This document shows, in pieces, positions 1 through 6,520 of a stretch of DNA of 18,676 bases. Within the stretch, counting starts at the first letter, position 1, and each line of letters opens with the position of its first letter. The DNA lies in the NCBI GenBank assembly GCA_947369305.1, contig CANBLA010000009.1, positions 1 to 18,676 of the forward strand, written 5' to 3'. Source of the stretch: an uncultured Clostridia bacterium (GTDB lineage Bacteria; Bacillota_A; Clostridia; TANB77; CAG-508). Position numbers and translations under genes: made by a program. The notes under the pieces are model-generated. The model had not been told where the DNA came from, searched no databases, and worked only from the letters and a program-made list of their open reading frames with translations.

Positions 1-46
1 AGATAGGTGCCAGTGACTGGAGTTCAGACGTGTGCTCTTCCGATCT
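1..46 (+). other. Illumina P7/TruSeq adapter left on the contig end
   Basis: Bases 13-46 match the TruSeq Read 2 adapter, beginning GTGACTGGAG and ending GCTCTTCCGATCT. Bases 1-4 (AGAT) match the last bases of the P7 oligonucleotide, which leaves bases 5-12 (AGGTGCCA) as an 8-nt i7 index. This is library sequence, not genome. Genomic DNA begins at about base 47, inside the C-terminal part of the U32 gene. Confidence 0.97.
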
Positions 47-1809
47 TAATTCAACTTGTGAAATATGCCCAATCAAAACACCTTTTACTCTATCCAATAC
101 TATTTGATTTTCCAAAATTAATTTTTCATAATCTTCATCTATAATATAGGGTAAAACAGCAATACAATCTCTAATTTGCTGACTATTTATCAAATTCGCA
201 AATGGCACATAAATTTCATGATAATCTAACTTACTATACTGGATTGTAGTATGAAATCTCTGCAAAAATAAATTAATTTTTGGTTTTTGTGTTTTATCTG
301 TAGAATTTACTTTAAAATTGAACTCCATTTTTTCCTCATATGTTCTTTGAATGCTCTTTTCTAAAGCATTTTCAAACTTTTGAGTTGCCTCTCTTCTTAA
401 TAGATTAAGCTGACTTACTGGCAATTTTAAATGTTCTACCTCAATTGTTATATCTTTTATACGAAACATGGTATTTCCCATTTTTTGGATTTGACATAAA
501 ATTCTATTTTTGTCAAGTTCATTTATATTGTATTTTTGATATTTTATGGATGTTTCCACGCAAATTTTGTCATTATATAGCATTAAACATATATTTTCAC
601 CGCTTTTGATGTAATTTACATGAAATATCTACCTTTCTTATCTCTTTTTTATGATTTTCCCATTGTTTTTTATTAAAAGAATTACTTACGATTTTGTAAA
701 CTTTATCATTTACTTTTATGTCTTTTATATTTTTTATTTCGCTGACTGTATTACCATTTGTGATTTGGGAAATATAGGAAGTATTCTCTCGAATACTGAT
801 AACGTCACCTAAAGAAATTTCGTTTTCTAAGTTCAAAGTTACTTGTTTTTTATGAATGTTAATCGCTTTAACACGTCCTAAATACAGACCTAGATGATTT
901 GGTTTTTCTGAAAAAACAATCTTTTTTCGATTTTCAAAATAGCCAGTTCCCATGCCTCCTCGATTGTAAATTTGTAAAATTTGTTTTAAATCATCCTTTT
1001 CTACTTTGTATTCTTGTATTTTACTTTTCGCTAAATCAATATATTTTCGGTACATTTTTGTGACAACAGAAACATATTCATAAGATTTTTTTCTACCTTC
1101 TATTTTTAGGCTGTCAATCCCTAAATCAATTAATTGAGGTAAAATTTGCAATGTGCAAATATCCTTTGGACTAAGTAAATAACCATTATCGATATCTTTT
1201 CCATTTTTTAGCAAATCATACTGTAATCTGCAAGGACCTGCACATAATCCTCGATTTCCACTTCTTTTTTGGATCATACTACTAAATAAACATTGCCCTG
1301 AATAGGAAATGCATAAGGCACCATGCCCAAAGCATTCTAACTCCATTTTCGTATTTTTTCGAATGTTTGCAATTTCTACTAAAGATAATTCTCGTGCCAA
1401 AACAACTCGTTTCAGCCCCAATTTTTCTATTAATTGAACTCCATCTAAATTAGAAATTGTCATTTGTGTACTCGCATGAATAGGTAAATCAGGAAAACGT
1501 TTTACCAGTTCTACTGCTAAGCCAATATCTTGCACAATAATAGCCGATACACCACATTCATAAGCAAATTTGGCAAGTTCAAGGGCATCTTTTATTTCTT
1601 GATTGAATAGTAAAATATTTAAGGTTAGGTGAACATCTACATTTCTTTTTCTGGCATATAAAATTGCTCTTTTTAGTTCTTCTTTGTCAAAATTTTGGGC
1701 ATTTACTCGTGCATTGAAATGATTTGCTCCTAAATATACAGCATCTGCCCCATTTTGGATGGCAGTAATTAAGTTATCAAAATTGCCGGACTGGCGATAA
1801 TAGTTCCAT
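47..1809 (-). CDS. U32-family protein (RlhA/PrtC-like) with DUF3656-like C-terminal region; 3' end missing; two +1 shifts at CGG
   Basis: U32 proteins were named collagenase-like peptidases; characterised members (RlhA, TrhP) are RNA hydroxylation factors with conserved cysteines. After correction, 587 residues are visible. The N-terminus MELLSPVGNFDN leads into NGADAVYLG. The U32 signature ECFGHGALC..GQC (C159, C166, C173) is followed by GNRGLCAGPCR (C189, C193), and the region after about residue 390 resembles DUF3656. The start is ATG 1809: GGAG lies 7 nt upstream, and a TTGAAA-17-TATAAT promoter at 1831-1859 rules out the longer ORF start at 1865. From this ATG the frame meets CGG at codon 8 (1788-1786) and needs a +1 shift. 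A second shift occurs at CGG codon 403 (602-600), immediately before TGA. After it the frame stays open to the adapter. RlhA-type proteins are about 650 residues, so roughly 60-150 residues are missing. The family call is firm; the substrate is inferred. Confidence 0.88.
600..602 (-). other. +1 frameshift site 2: CGG codon 403 of the U32 gene
   Basis: The frame reads TTA CAT CAA AAG CGG TGA. Skipping the C at 602 gives AAG GGT GAA AAT ATA TGT TTA (K-G-E-N-I-C-L). The new frame is open for about 185 codons to the contig end and encodes an ordinary globular protein, consistent with the DUF3656-like region that normally follows the U32 domain. Without the shift the protein ends one codon later. 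Confidence 0.85.
1786..1788 (-). other. +1 frameshift site 1: CGG codon 8 of the U32 gene
   Basis: From ATG 1809 the frame reads ATG GAA CTA TTA TCG CCA GTC CGG CAA TTT TGA. Skipping the C at 1788 gives GTC GGC AAT TTT GAT AAC (V-G-N-F-D-N), which runs straight into the conserved NGADAVYLG block. The glycine matches the near-invariant G of the family's N-terminal PAGN motif. Deleting T1790 instead would give PAGN exactly, so this site alone cannot distinguish an inserted T from CGG skipping. Confidence 0.85.
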
Positions 1810-1830
1810 TTGATTTCTCCATTTTTGTTT

Positions 1831-1859
1831 ATTATATCGTATTTGATTTGTTTTTTCAA
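1831..1859 (-). promoter_or_regulatory. Sigma-A type promoter of the U32 gene
   Basis: On the minus strand, -35 TTGAAA (1859-1854), a 17-bp spacer and -10 TATAAT (1836-1831). Transcription would start near 1824, leaving a short leader with GGAG at 1820-1817 and ATG at 1809. This placement shows that the ATG at 1865 cannot be the translation start. Confidence 0.85.
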
Positions 1860-1895
1860 GAGCATATGCTGTCAAATTTTGCAATTCACTTTAAT

Positions 1896-1924
1896 TTGAC
1901 ATATTATGTAAAATATGCTATAAT
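1896..1924 (+). promoter_or_regulatory. Consensus promoter of the membrane protein at 1956
   Basis: TTGACA (1896-1901), 17-bp spacer, TATAAT (1919-1924), with an extended -10 TG two bases upstream. It diverges from the U32 promoter. Confidence 0.85.
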
Positions 1925-1955
1925 TTAATTAATACAAAATAGAAAAGGGGGAAAC

Positions 1956-2666
1956 ATGCATATGAATATAAATATACCTAAGCATGTAAAAGTAACCGAC
2001 AATGGAATTATCTTTTATTCCAATATGTACACACGGGGCATTCATAGTTACATTGAAAACAATGAAGTGAAATCAGAACGTATCTTTCTTTCTTCTGAGT
2101 CGTTTAATGTTCACACGTTTTTGAAGTTAATCATCGCGATTGCACTTATGCTTTCAGCCTTTGCTTTGCAGAAGAGACTTTCTCTGAACGTAATAGCTGC
2201 AACTATTGTATTCTTGCTTTATGGTTATGGCAATTTTTTTACCTTATGCGAGAAGTTTTTCTATGCTCATATGAGTAAGAAAAAAAGAAGACATCACCGG
2301 ATTTACGTTGCCAAAAATATGTTATTTAACACTTGCAGAAAATTGAATGGAATTCCAAATCTGTGGGAAATAAAGAACAAATTTGATAAAGAATTAGATC
2401 AAAAAATCATGCAAACTTTGGCTGCTCTTCTTCTTTCCATATCTTTCCTTTTTTACAAATATGAAAATATACTTCAACTTTTTGGATTTCTCATTGTCAT
2501 TACGTTTATTATTGAAATATTGCTGCAAATTTTAAAAAAGACAAAACTCTTGCTGCATTTGCAATGGCTCTTTTGGAGTGAACCAACCGATATTGAAATA
2601 CAATGCGTATTGGATGCTTTCTGTGAATGGCTTCGTTTAGAAGATAAGCGGTCATCTTCTGTGTAA
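1956..2666 (+). CDS. Unknown four-helix membrane protein with three in-frame CGG codons
   Basis: I do not recognise this 236-residue protein. About 50 N-terminal soluble residues precede two hydrophobic segments (about 55-72 and 78-97). A basic cytoplasmic patch KKKRRHHR (108-115) follows, then two more hydrophobic segments (about 153-168 and 172-193) and a soluble tail. A G-rich Shine-Dalgarno (AAGGGGG, 1945-1951) precedes the ATG. The gene has its own consensus promoter and terminator, so it is a self-contained unit. It is the only gene here using CGG as an apparently ordinary codon (R27, R115, R232). Of 9 arginines, 3 are CGG, 2 CGT and 4 AGA, unlike its neighbours, and its third positions look less AT-biased. 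If CGG causes +1 shifting in this host, the gene would be mistranslated, which suggests recent acquisition. An ordinary resident gene remains possible. Confidence 0.7.
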   Translation: MHMNINIPKHVKVTDNGIIFYSNMYTRGIHSYIENNEVKSERIFLSSESFNVHTFLKLIIAIALMLSAFALQKRLSLNVIAATIVFLLYGYGNFFTLCEKFFYAHMSKKKRRHHRIYVAKNMLFNTCRKLNGIPNLWEIKNKFDKELDQKIMQTLAALLLSISFLFYKYENILQLFGFLIVITFIIEILLQILKKTKLLLHLQWLFWSEPTDIEIQCVLDAFCEWLRLEDKRSSSV

Positions 2667-2670
2667 CTTT

Positions 2671-2704
2671 AAAAAACGTTGTGCTTTCGAGTACAACGTT
2701 TTTT
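2671..2704 (+). terminator. Intrinsic terminator after the 1956-2666 gene
   Basis: A 12-bp stem AAAAAACGTTGT / ACAACGTTTTTT with a 10-nt loop, starting 4 nt after the stop codon and ending in a T-tract. Confidence 0.9.
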
Positions 2705-2715
2705 CTATATTTTGT

Positions 2716-2744
2716 TTGTCAAAGGACATTTTTTGTGATATAAT
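2716..2744 (+). promoter_or_regulatory. Promoter of the 2776-3303 gene
   Basis: TTGTCA (2716-2721), 17-bp spacer, TATAAT (2739-2744), with an extended -10 TGA immediately before. Confidence 0.8.
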
Positions 2745-2775
2745 CGATTTAGAAATTAAATTTTAGGAGAAAATC

Positions 2776-3303
2776 ATGTTTGAATTAATTTTTTTTGTTT
2801 TTATAATTTATGTGCTTTATAAAAAATATAATCAAAATTCTTATATAAAATTAATTGGGATTTTACAAAATCAAGGATTTCATGGTATTTCAGTACTTCA
2901 GCAAAATCAAGATAATTACTGGTTAAAAGCAAATTTTCATGGTGAGCATTATTTATTCGATGTATGCAAACAAAATTCTATGATTTCTGATCTTGCAATT
3001 AATACATTAATAGTATATGCAACAAAAAATCATTATCATAATGTTGTTTTAGTTCCCGGAAATTCAGCTATTTCAGATGCTGCCAAAAGAACCATTTCTA
3101 AACATAATATAGAAATTTGGAATGAAAATAAAATCAATATGCTTTCTAGTCAAAAAAATGAACCTATAACATCATCTATTGTTAAAACAAGTCAAATTCA
3201 TGATACTTGTAAAATTGATGAATCCAATGATCCAATTCAAGATGGAACAACGGTAAATTCTTTATTTGGTAATCTGTTTTCAAATAAGATTGAAAAATTA
3301 TAA
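2776..3303 (+). CDS. Small membrane-anchored protein, possibly Mrr/restriction-endonuclease fold
   Basis: A 175-residue protein with an N-terminal hydrophobic helix (about residues 2-16, FELIFFVFIIYVLYK) and a cytoplasmic-looking domain (about 25-120). The alternation GILQNQGFHGISVL ... YLFDVCKQ ... VVLVPGNSAISDAAKRTIS ... IEIW recalls the Mrr-like/PD-(D/E)XK layout: a hydrophobic strand carrying D-x-x-K, then a strand, an A-rich helix and a strand. I cannot see an unambiguous catalytic triad, so it may be inactive or unrelated. The last 45 residues are polar and low in complexity. TTTTAGGAG lies 7 nt before the ATG. It has its own promoter and a shared bidirectional terminator, and no methylase or specificity subunit is nearby. 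Function is unknown; the fold suggestion is weak. Confidence 0.7.
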   Translation: MFELIFFVFIIYVLYKKYNQNSYIKLIGILQNQGFHGISVLQQNQDNYWLKANFHGEHYLFDVCKQNSMISDLAINTLIVYATKNHYHNVVLVPGNSAISDAAKRTISKHNIEIWNENKINMLSSQKNEPITSSIVKTSQIHDTCKIDESNDPIQDGTTVNSLFGNLFSNKIEKL

Positions 3304-3309
3304 TCATCT

Positions 3310-3340
3310 AAAAAGTGAGAGTTTATAACTCTCACTTTTT
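3310..3340. terminator. Bidirectional terminator between convergent genes
   Basis: A 14-bp stem AAAAAGTGAGAGTT / AACTCTCACTTTTT with a 3-nt loop. A- and T-tracts flank it so that it works from either side. It lies just after the 3303 stop and just before the pyrB stop. Confidence 0.93.
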
Positions 3341-3348
3341 GGGTGTTT

Positions 3349-4248
3349 TTACTTCTCAAAAGCTTGTACAAACAGTGCCATTCTAATATATAATCCATTA
3401 TGCGCTTGTTTGAAATACAATGCTCTTGGGTCATCATCTATATCGGTTGCAATTTCTTCGTTTCTTGGCAATGGATGCAAAACAATTGTATGATCTGAAA
3501 ATTTGCTTAATACTTCTTTATTAATAATATATTCTTCCCTACCAAAATCCCCTTCAAATCTTTCTGACTGAATTCTTGTATGATACATGACATCAACATC
3601 GTTTGGAACATCATCAAAACTTGTACACTTTTTATATTCAATACCTCTTTCATTTAGCATATCAATATATTCTTGTGGTAATGCAAAACACTCTTTGCTT
3701 AAACCATAGACTTCAACATTGTCATAAAGACTGATTAATCTTAATAGCGAATGAATGGTTCTGCCATTTAGTAAATCTCCTAAAATAGCTACCTTTACAC
3801 CATCTAGTGTTTTTCTATGTTCTCTAATTGTGTATACATCTAATAATGCTTGAGTTGGATGTTCTCCTTTTCCAGCCCCACCATTTATGATAGGTACTGT
3901 TGCAATTTTGGCAGCTTCTTCTGGCCAAGAGTCACTCGAATGCCTGATTACAATGCCATCAGCATAACCTTGCAATATTTTTACAGTATCTTCTAAACTT
4001 TCCCCTTTTCTACCTGATGAATTAGAGGAAGCATTTTCTGTTGTAATAATTTTTCCACCCAATTTTAGTACAGCTGTTTCAAAGGACAATCTGGTTCTTG
4101 TACTTGGTTCATAAAACATAGTTGCAATAATTTTTCCGTCTAATGTTTTAGTATACTTTTGTGAGTTATTTTTGATATCATCTGTTAATTTAAATAATTC
4201 TTCTAACGATTCTTTTGTATATTGTTTGGCATTTAATACATGATTCAT
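3349..4248 (-). CDS. pyrB: Aspartate carbamoyltransferase, catalytic subunit
   Basis: Catalyses carbamoyl phosphate + L-aspartate to N-carbamoyl-L-aspartate, the committed step of pyrimidine synthesis, in the cytosol. All landmarks are present: the carbamoyl-phosphate loop EPSTRTRLSFE (about 47-57), GEHPTQALLDV, GDLLNGRTIHSL, the aspartate-side YHTRIQSERF and LHPLPR near the C-terminus. The length of 299 residues is normal for a monofunctional catalytic chain. AAAGGAG lies 8 nt before the ATG, and the N-terminus MNHVLNAKQYTKESLEELF aligns with the usual start. It stands alone, with its own consensus promoter and a shared terminator. No pyrI, carAB or other pyr gene is visible, and I saw no PyrR-type attenuator in the short leader. 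It contains no CGG codon. Confidence 0.97.
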   Translation of the reverse strand: MNHVLNAKQYTKESLEELFKLTDDIKNNSQKYTKTLDGKIIATMFYEPSTRTRLSFETAVLKLGGKIITTENASSNSSGRKGESLEDTVKILQGYADGIVIRHSSDSWPEEAAKIATVPIINGGAGKGEHPTQALLDVYTIREHRKTLDGVKVAILGDLLNGRTIHSLLRLISLYDNVEVYGLSKECFALPQEYIDMLNERGIEYKKCTSFDDVPNDVDVMYHTRIQSERFEGDFGREEYIINKEVLSKFSDHTIVLHPLPRNEEIATDIDDDPRALYFKQAHNGLYIRMALFVQAFEK

Positions 4249-4274
4249 TTGGGGTTCTCCTTTATTTTCTTTTT

Positions 4275-4303
4275 ATTATAATATTGGATGGAAATTTTGT
4301 CAA
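4275..4303 (-). promoter_or_regulatory. Consensus promoter of pyrB
   Basis: On the minus strand, TTGACA (4303-4298), 17-bp spacer, TATAAT (4280-4275), 27 nt upstream of the ATG. The leader is too short for an attenuator. Confidence 0.88.
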
Positions 4304-4373
4304 TATAATGCTGAATAATTACTTTTTTCTTATTGTTCTATCACTTCTTTTATTAGTGTTATGTTCGTTTTAT

Positions 4374-4409
4374 AAAAAAGATTAGTTTTCTTTTAAACTA
4401 ATCTTTTTT
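4374..4409 (-). terminator. Intrinsic terminator of the 4418-6397 gene
   Basis: A 15-bp stem AAAAAAGATTAGTTT / AAACTAATCTTTTTT around a 6-nt loop, 9 nt past the TAG stop at 4420-4418 and followed by a U-tract on the minus strand. Confidence 0.9.
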
Positions 4410-4417
4410 TATTTAAT

Positions 4418-6397
4418 CTATATTTTCAAATCATTCAAAGTCATGTTTGTGGTTCCTATATAAACATCTCTATTTCCATCCAAATTATGCACTTTTATGA
4501 TGGTATAATTATGATATTGATATATCATACTTCCGCCATCTTTGTACATATCTCCTTTTATTTTTCCAGCTTCTACATCTTGATTGGCTTTTGCAATGAT
4601 TTCATCCATTGTGATTCTATTTTCTAATAAAGCATCTCTTAAAGTAATTTCTTTTTTATTTACTAAAATCTTAACTTCACCCATATAGGCATAAATATTA
4701 TAATCATACTTATCTGTTTCTGTTTTATTTAAAATCGTACGCACTTTCTCTCTGCTTTCATAGCTTTTGTCTATAAAATTTATTGCAAAATCGTCTGTCG
4801 ATTTCAACTCAATATCAATCACCTCAACTTGTGCTGGATAAGTCTCCATAATCATTCCATTATAGGTAATTTTTACATTTGTTCCTATTTCATAGAGATA
4901 ATCACTATCTTCATCTAATTTAATTGAAATTTTGTCTGCTGATTTTCGAATTTCTTCTTCCTCATTTGGTTCTACTATAATAGAATTTTTATTGGATTCT
5001 ATTATAGTACCATAGAAATAAGGATTTTCCTTTTGTGTATCTTCTTGAAACTTTGAAATATCCGTTATTTGAGCTGCAAAGTAAGGTAAATCTTTGTCTT
5101 GTTCAAGTAAAAAGATAGTAAATGTATCCTCTACTAAAAATTCTCTTGGTTCTTGTGGCATCATTACAGCCATTTTTTCTACCATCATTCCTGCTTCACT
5201 TTTTATTTTTCCTCCTTTTTCGTCTAGTTCAAATTGAATTGTTTGCAAGGCTTTTTCTATTTTATATTCTTCTCCATTTGAAAAATAAAAAGGCTTGTTT
5301 TCTACTTCGTGAATTTGTTCTTTTAAATTAAATGTAATATTAGGTATTTTTAAAGTATCGTTTGAAGCAAAATTAAAATCACCATCATAATTTTCACTTT
5401 TTTCTTTAATTTCTTGATAAACATCACCAAATGTATTTTTTTCATTTCCTCTTGCGATAATAATTTCATCATTACTTTGCGTAAACAACTTGATAGCAAA
5501 ATTTTCTTTTGAATGATAATACAAAACTTCTACTTGATTTCTTACTTCTTTTTCTGATGTTTCATCAATTCCAAAATATTTTACATTTTCATATTCCCCA
5601 AATTTTCCATTTTCCAATTCTGTAAAAATTTTCGGAAATGTAAATTCTTTTTTTAACATAGCATACAAAAAATAATCTTTCTCATCATGATTATTCCAGT
5701 CAAAATCATCTAAAATATCGCTTGTCTCATGAAACTTTTCTTGAATAGCTGTTTCAATTTCTCTTTTTAGTTCTAAACTCGGTGTTCCATATGTCTTATA
5801 ATAACTCTCTTCTGACAAGTGAGATGTGTTAAATGTTCCTTTATTTAAATGATTGACAATTTCTGTTTGGTTTTGAAATGTAATATCTTGTTTTGCTAAA
5901 TCATTTTTCAAATCGTTCCAAATAAGATTAAATGTTCCACACCAAGCAGTATTATCACTTATTTTATCTTCCAATGATGTTACGATATTTATTTCTGAAC
6001 TTATATCTTTATTTTCTTTTTCATTCAAATTCCACTGCCCTTGGGAATTTTTTTGTAAAACCAATTGAAAGTCATTATCTCCAGAATAAAAATAAATTTT
6101 TTGACAAGATAAATTCAATTCTATCTCAAATTCATCTTTTGCTCCTAATTTATTGTTGACTCCAATCGTGGAATAAAAAGTGATATATTGGCTATCTCCC
6201 TCTTGCTTAACCTCCAAATCTTTGATATAACCCATGCTACTAGAAATTCCAACATTTATTTTCAGCATCTTCCCATCTTCTGCAACACTAAAACGATTTA
6301 AAAAGACATCTGTCCTTTTTCCTCCTTTACCCAAAATAAAGACAGCTATTGTTATTATCACTAACAATATTGCTATTATTAAAATTTTTTTCTTCAT
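4418..6397 (-). CDS. Membrane-anchored extracytoplasmic protein with serpin-like and DUF3221-like regions
   Basis: A 659-residue protein. An N-terminal signal anchor (MKKKILIIAILLVIITIAVF) places the rest outside the membrane. A region of about 310 residues follows (roughly 140-450). Its end has the order hinge-like IQFELDEKGGKIKSEAG, then an M-rich loop, then PREFLVEDTFTIFLL and LPYFAAQITD. This resembles the reactive-centre loop and final strands of serpins (EEGTEAAAAT ... PFLFFI ... FAGRV). Next comes a small beta domain (about 456-540; YFYGTIIESNKNSIIVEP ... IGTNVKITYNG ... YPAQ) typical of DUF3221-like proteins. A last domain of about 115 residues (KVRTILNKTETDKYDYNIYAY ... VYIG) is unknown to me. 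The start is ATG 6397 with GAGGGAG just upstream; the longer frame begins at a TTG lacking a binding site. The serpin relation is motif-level inference; protease inhibition is not shown. Confidence 0.85.
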   Translation of the reverse strand: MKKKILIIAILLVIITIAVFILGKGGKRTDVFLNRFSVAEDGKMLKINVGISSSMGYIKDLEVKQEGDSQYITFYSTIGVNNKLGAKDEFEIELNLSCQKIYFYSGDNDFQLVLQKNSQGQWNLNEKENKDISSEINIVTSLEDKISDNTAWCGTFNLIWNDLKNDLAKQDITFQNQTEIVNHLNKGTFNTSHLSEESYYKTYGTPSLELKREIETAIQEKFHETSDILDDFDWNNHDEKDYFLYAMLKKEFTFPKIFTELENGKFGEYENVKYFGIDETSEKEVRNQVEVLYYHSKENFAIKLFTQSNDEIIIARGNEKNTFGDVYQEIKEKSENYDGDFNFASNDTLKIPNITFNLKEQIHEVENKPFYFSNGEEYKIEKALQTIQFELDEKGGKIKSEAGMMVEKMAVMMPQEPREFLVEDTFTIFLLEQDKDLPYFAAQITDISKFQEDTQKENPYFYGTIIESNKNSIIVEPNEEEEIRKSADKISIKLDEDSDYLYEIGTNVKITYNGMIMETYPAQVEVIDIELKSTDDFAINFIDKSYESREKVRTILNKTETDKYDYNIYAYMGEVKILVNKKEITLRDALLENRITMDEIIAKANQDVEAGKIKGDMYKDGGSMIYQYHNYTIIKVHNLDGNRDVYIGTTNMTLNDLKI

Positions 6398-6428
6398 TTT
6401 CTCCCTCTTTTCTTTTATATTCAAAGAT

Positions 6429-6457
6429 ATTATATAAGTTTTTTTAAAAAAAGTAAA
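6429..6457 (-). promoter_or_regulatory. Likely promoter of the 4418-6397 gene
   Basis: On the minus strand, TTTACT (6457-6452), 17-bp spacer, TATAAT (6434-6429). The -10 box is perfect and the -35 box weaker. It sits just downstream of the preceding gene's terminator. Confidence 0.65.
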
Positions 6458-6464
6458 CTAAAAA

Positions 6465-6498
6465 TAGAGAATATTTACTTTTTTGTAAATATTCTCTA
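6465..6498 (-). terminator. Intrinsic terminator of the 6521-7807 gene
   Basis: A 14-bp stem TAGAGAATATTTAC / GTAAATATTCTCTA around a six-base loop, followed on the minus strand by TTTTTAG. Confidence 0.85.
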
Positions 6499-6520
6499 AA
6501 AAACTGTAATTTTTGAATTA

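Noticed and set aside
597..1865. Full-length U32 ORF starting at ATG 1865
   Set aside because: Its first 19 residues overlap the gene's own promoter (1831-1859) and replace the conserved U32 N-terminus. The real start is ATG 1809 in another frame.
3237..3437. Minus-strand ORF of 66 codons across the pyrB end and terminator
   Set aside because: It runs through the bidirectional terminator and overlaps two real genes in other frames.
5122..5331. Plus-strand ORF inside the serpin-like gene, and similar plus-strand ORFs at 5932, 6234, 7194, 9595, 9847, 11815, 12324, 12568, 14604 and 17502
   Set aside because: They lie antisense to well-supported genes, lack binding sites and promoters, and have the low-complexity F/L/I/S composition of reversed AT-rich coding DNA.
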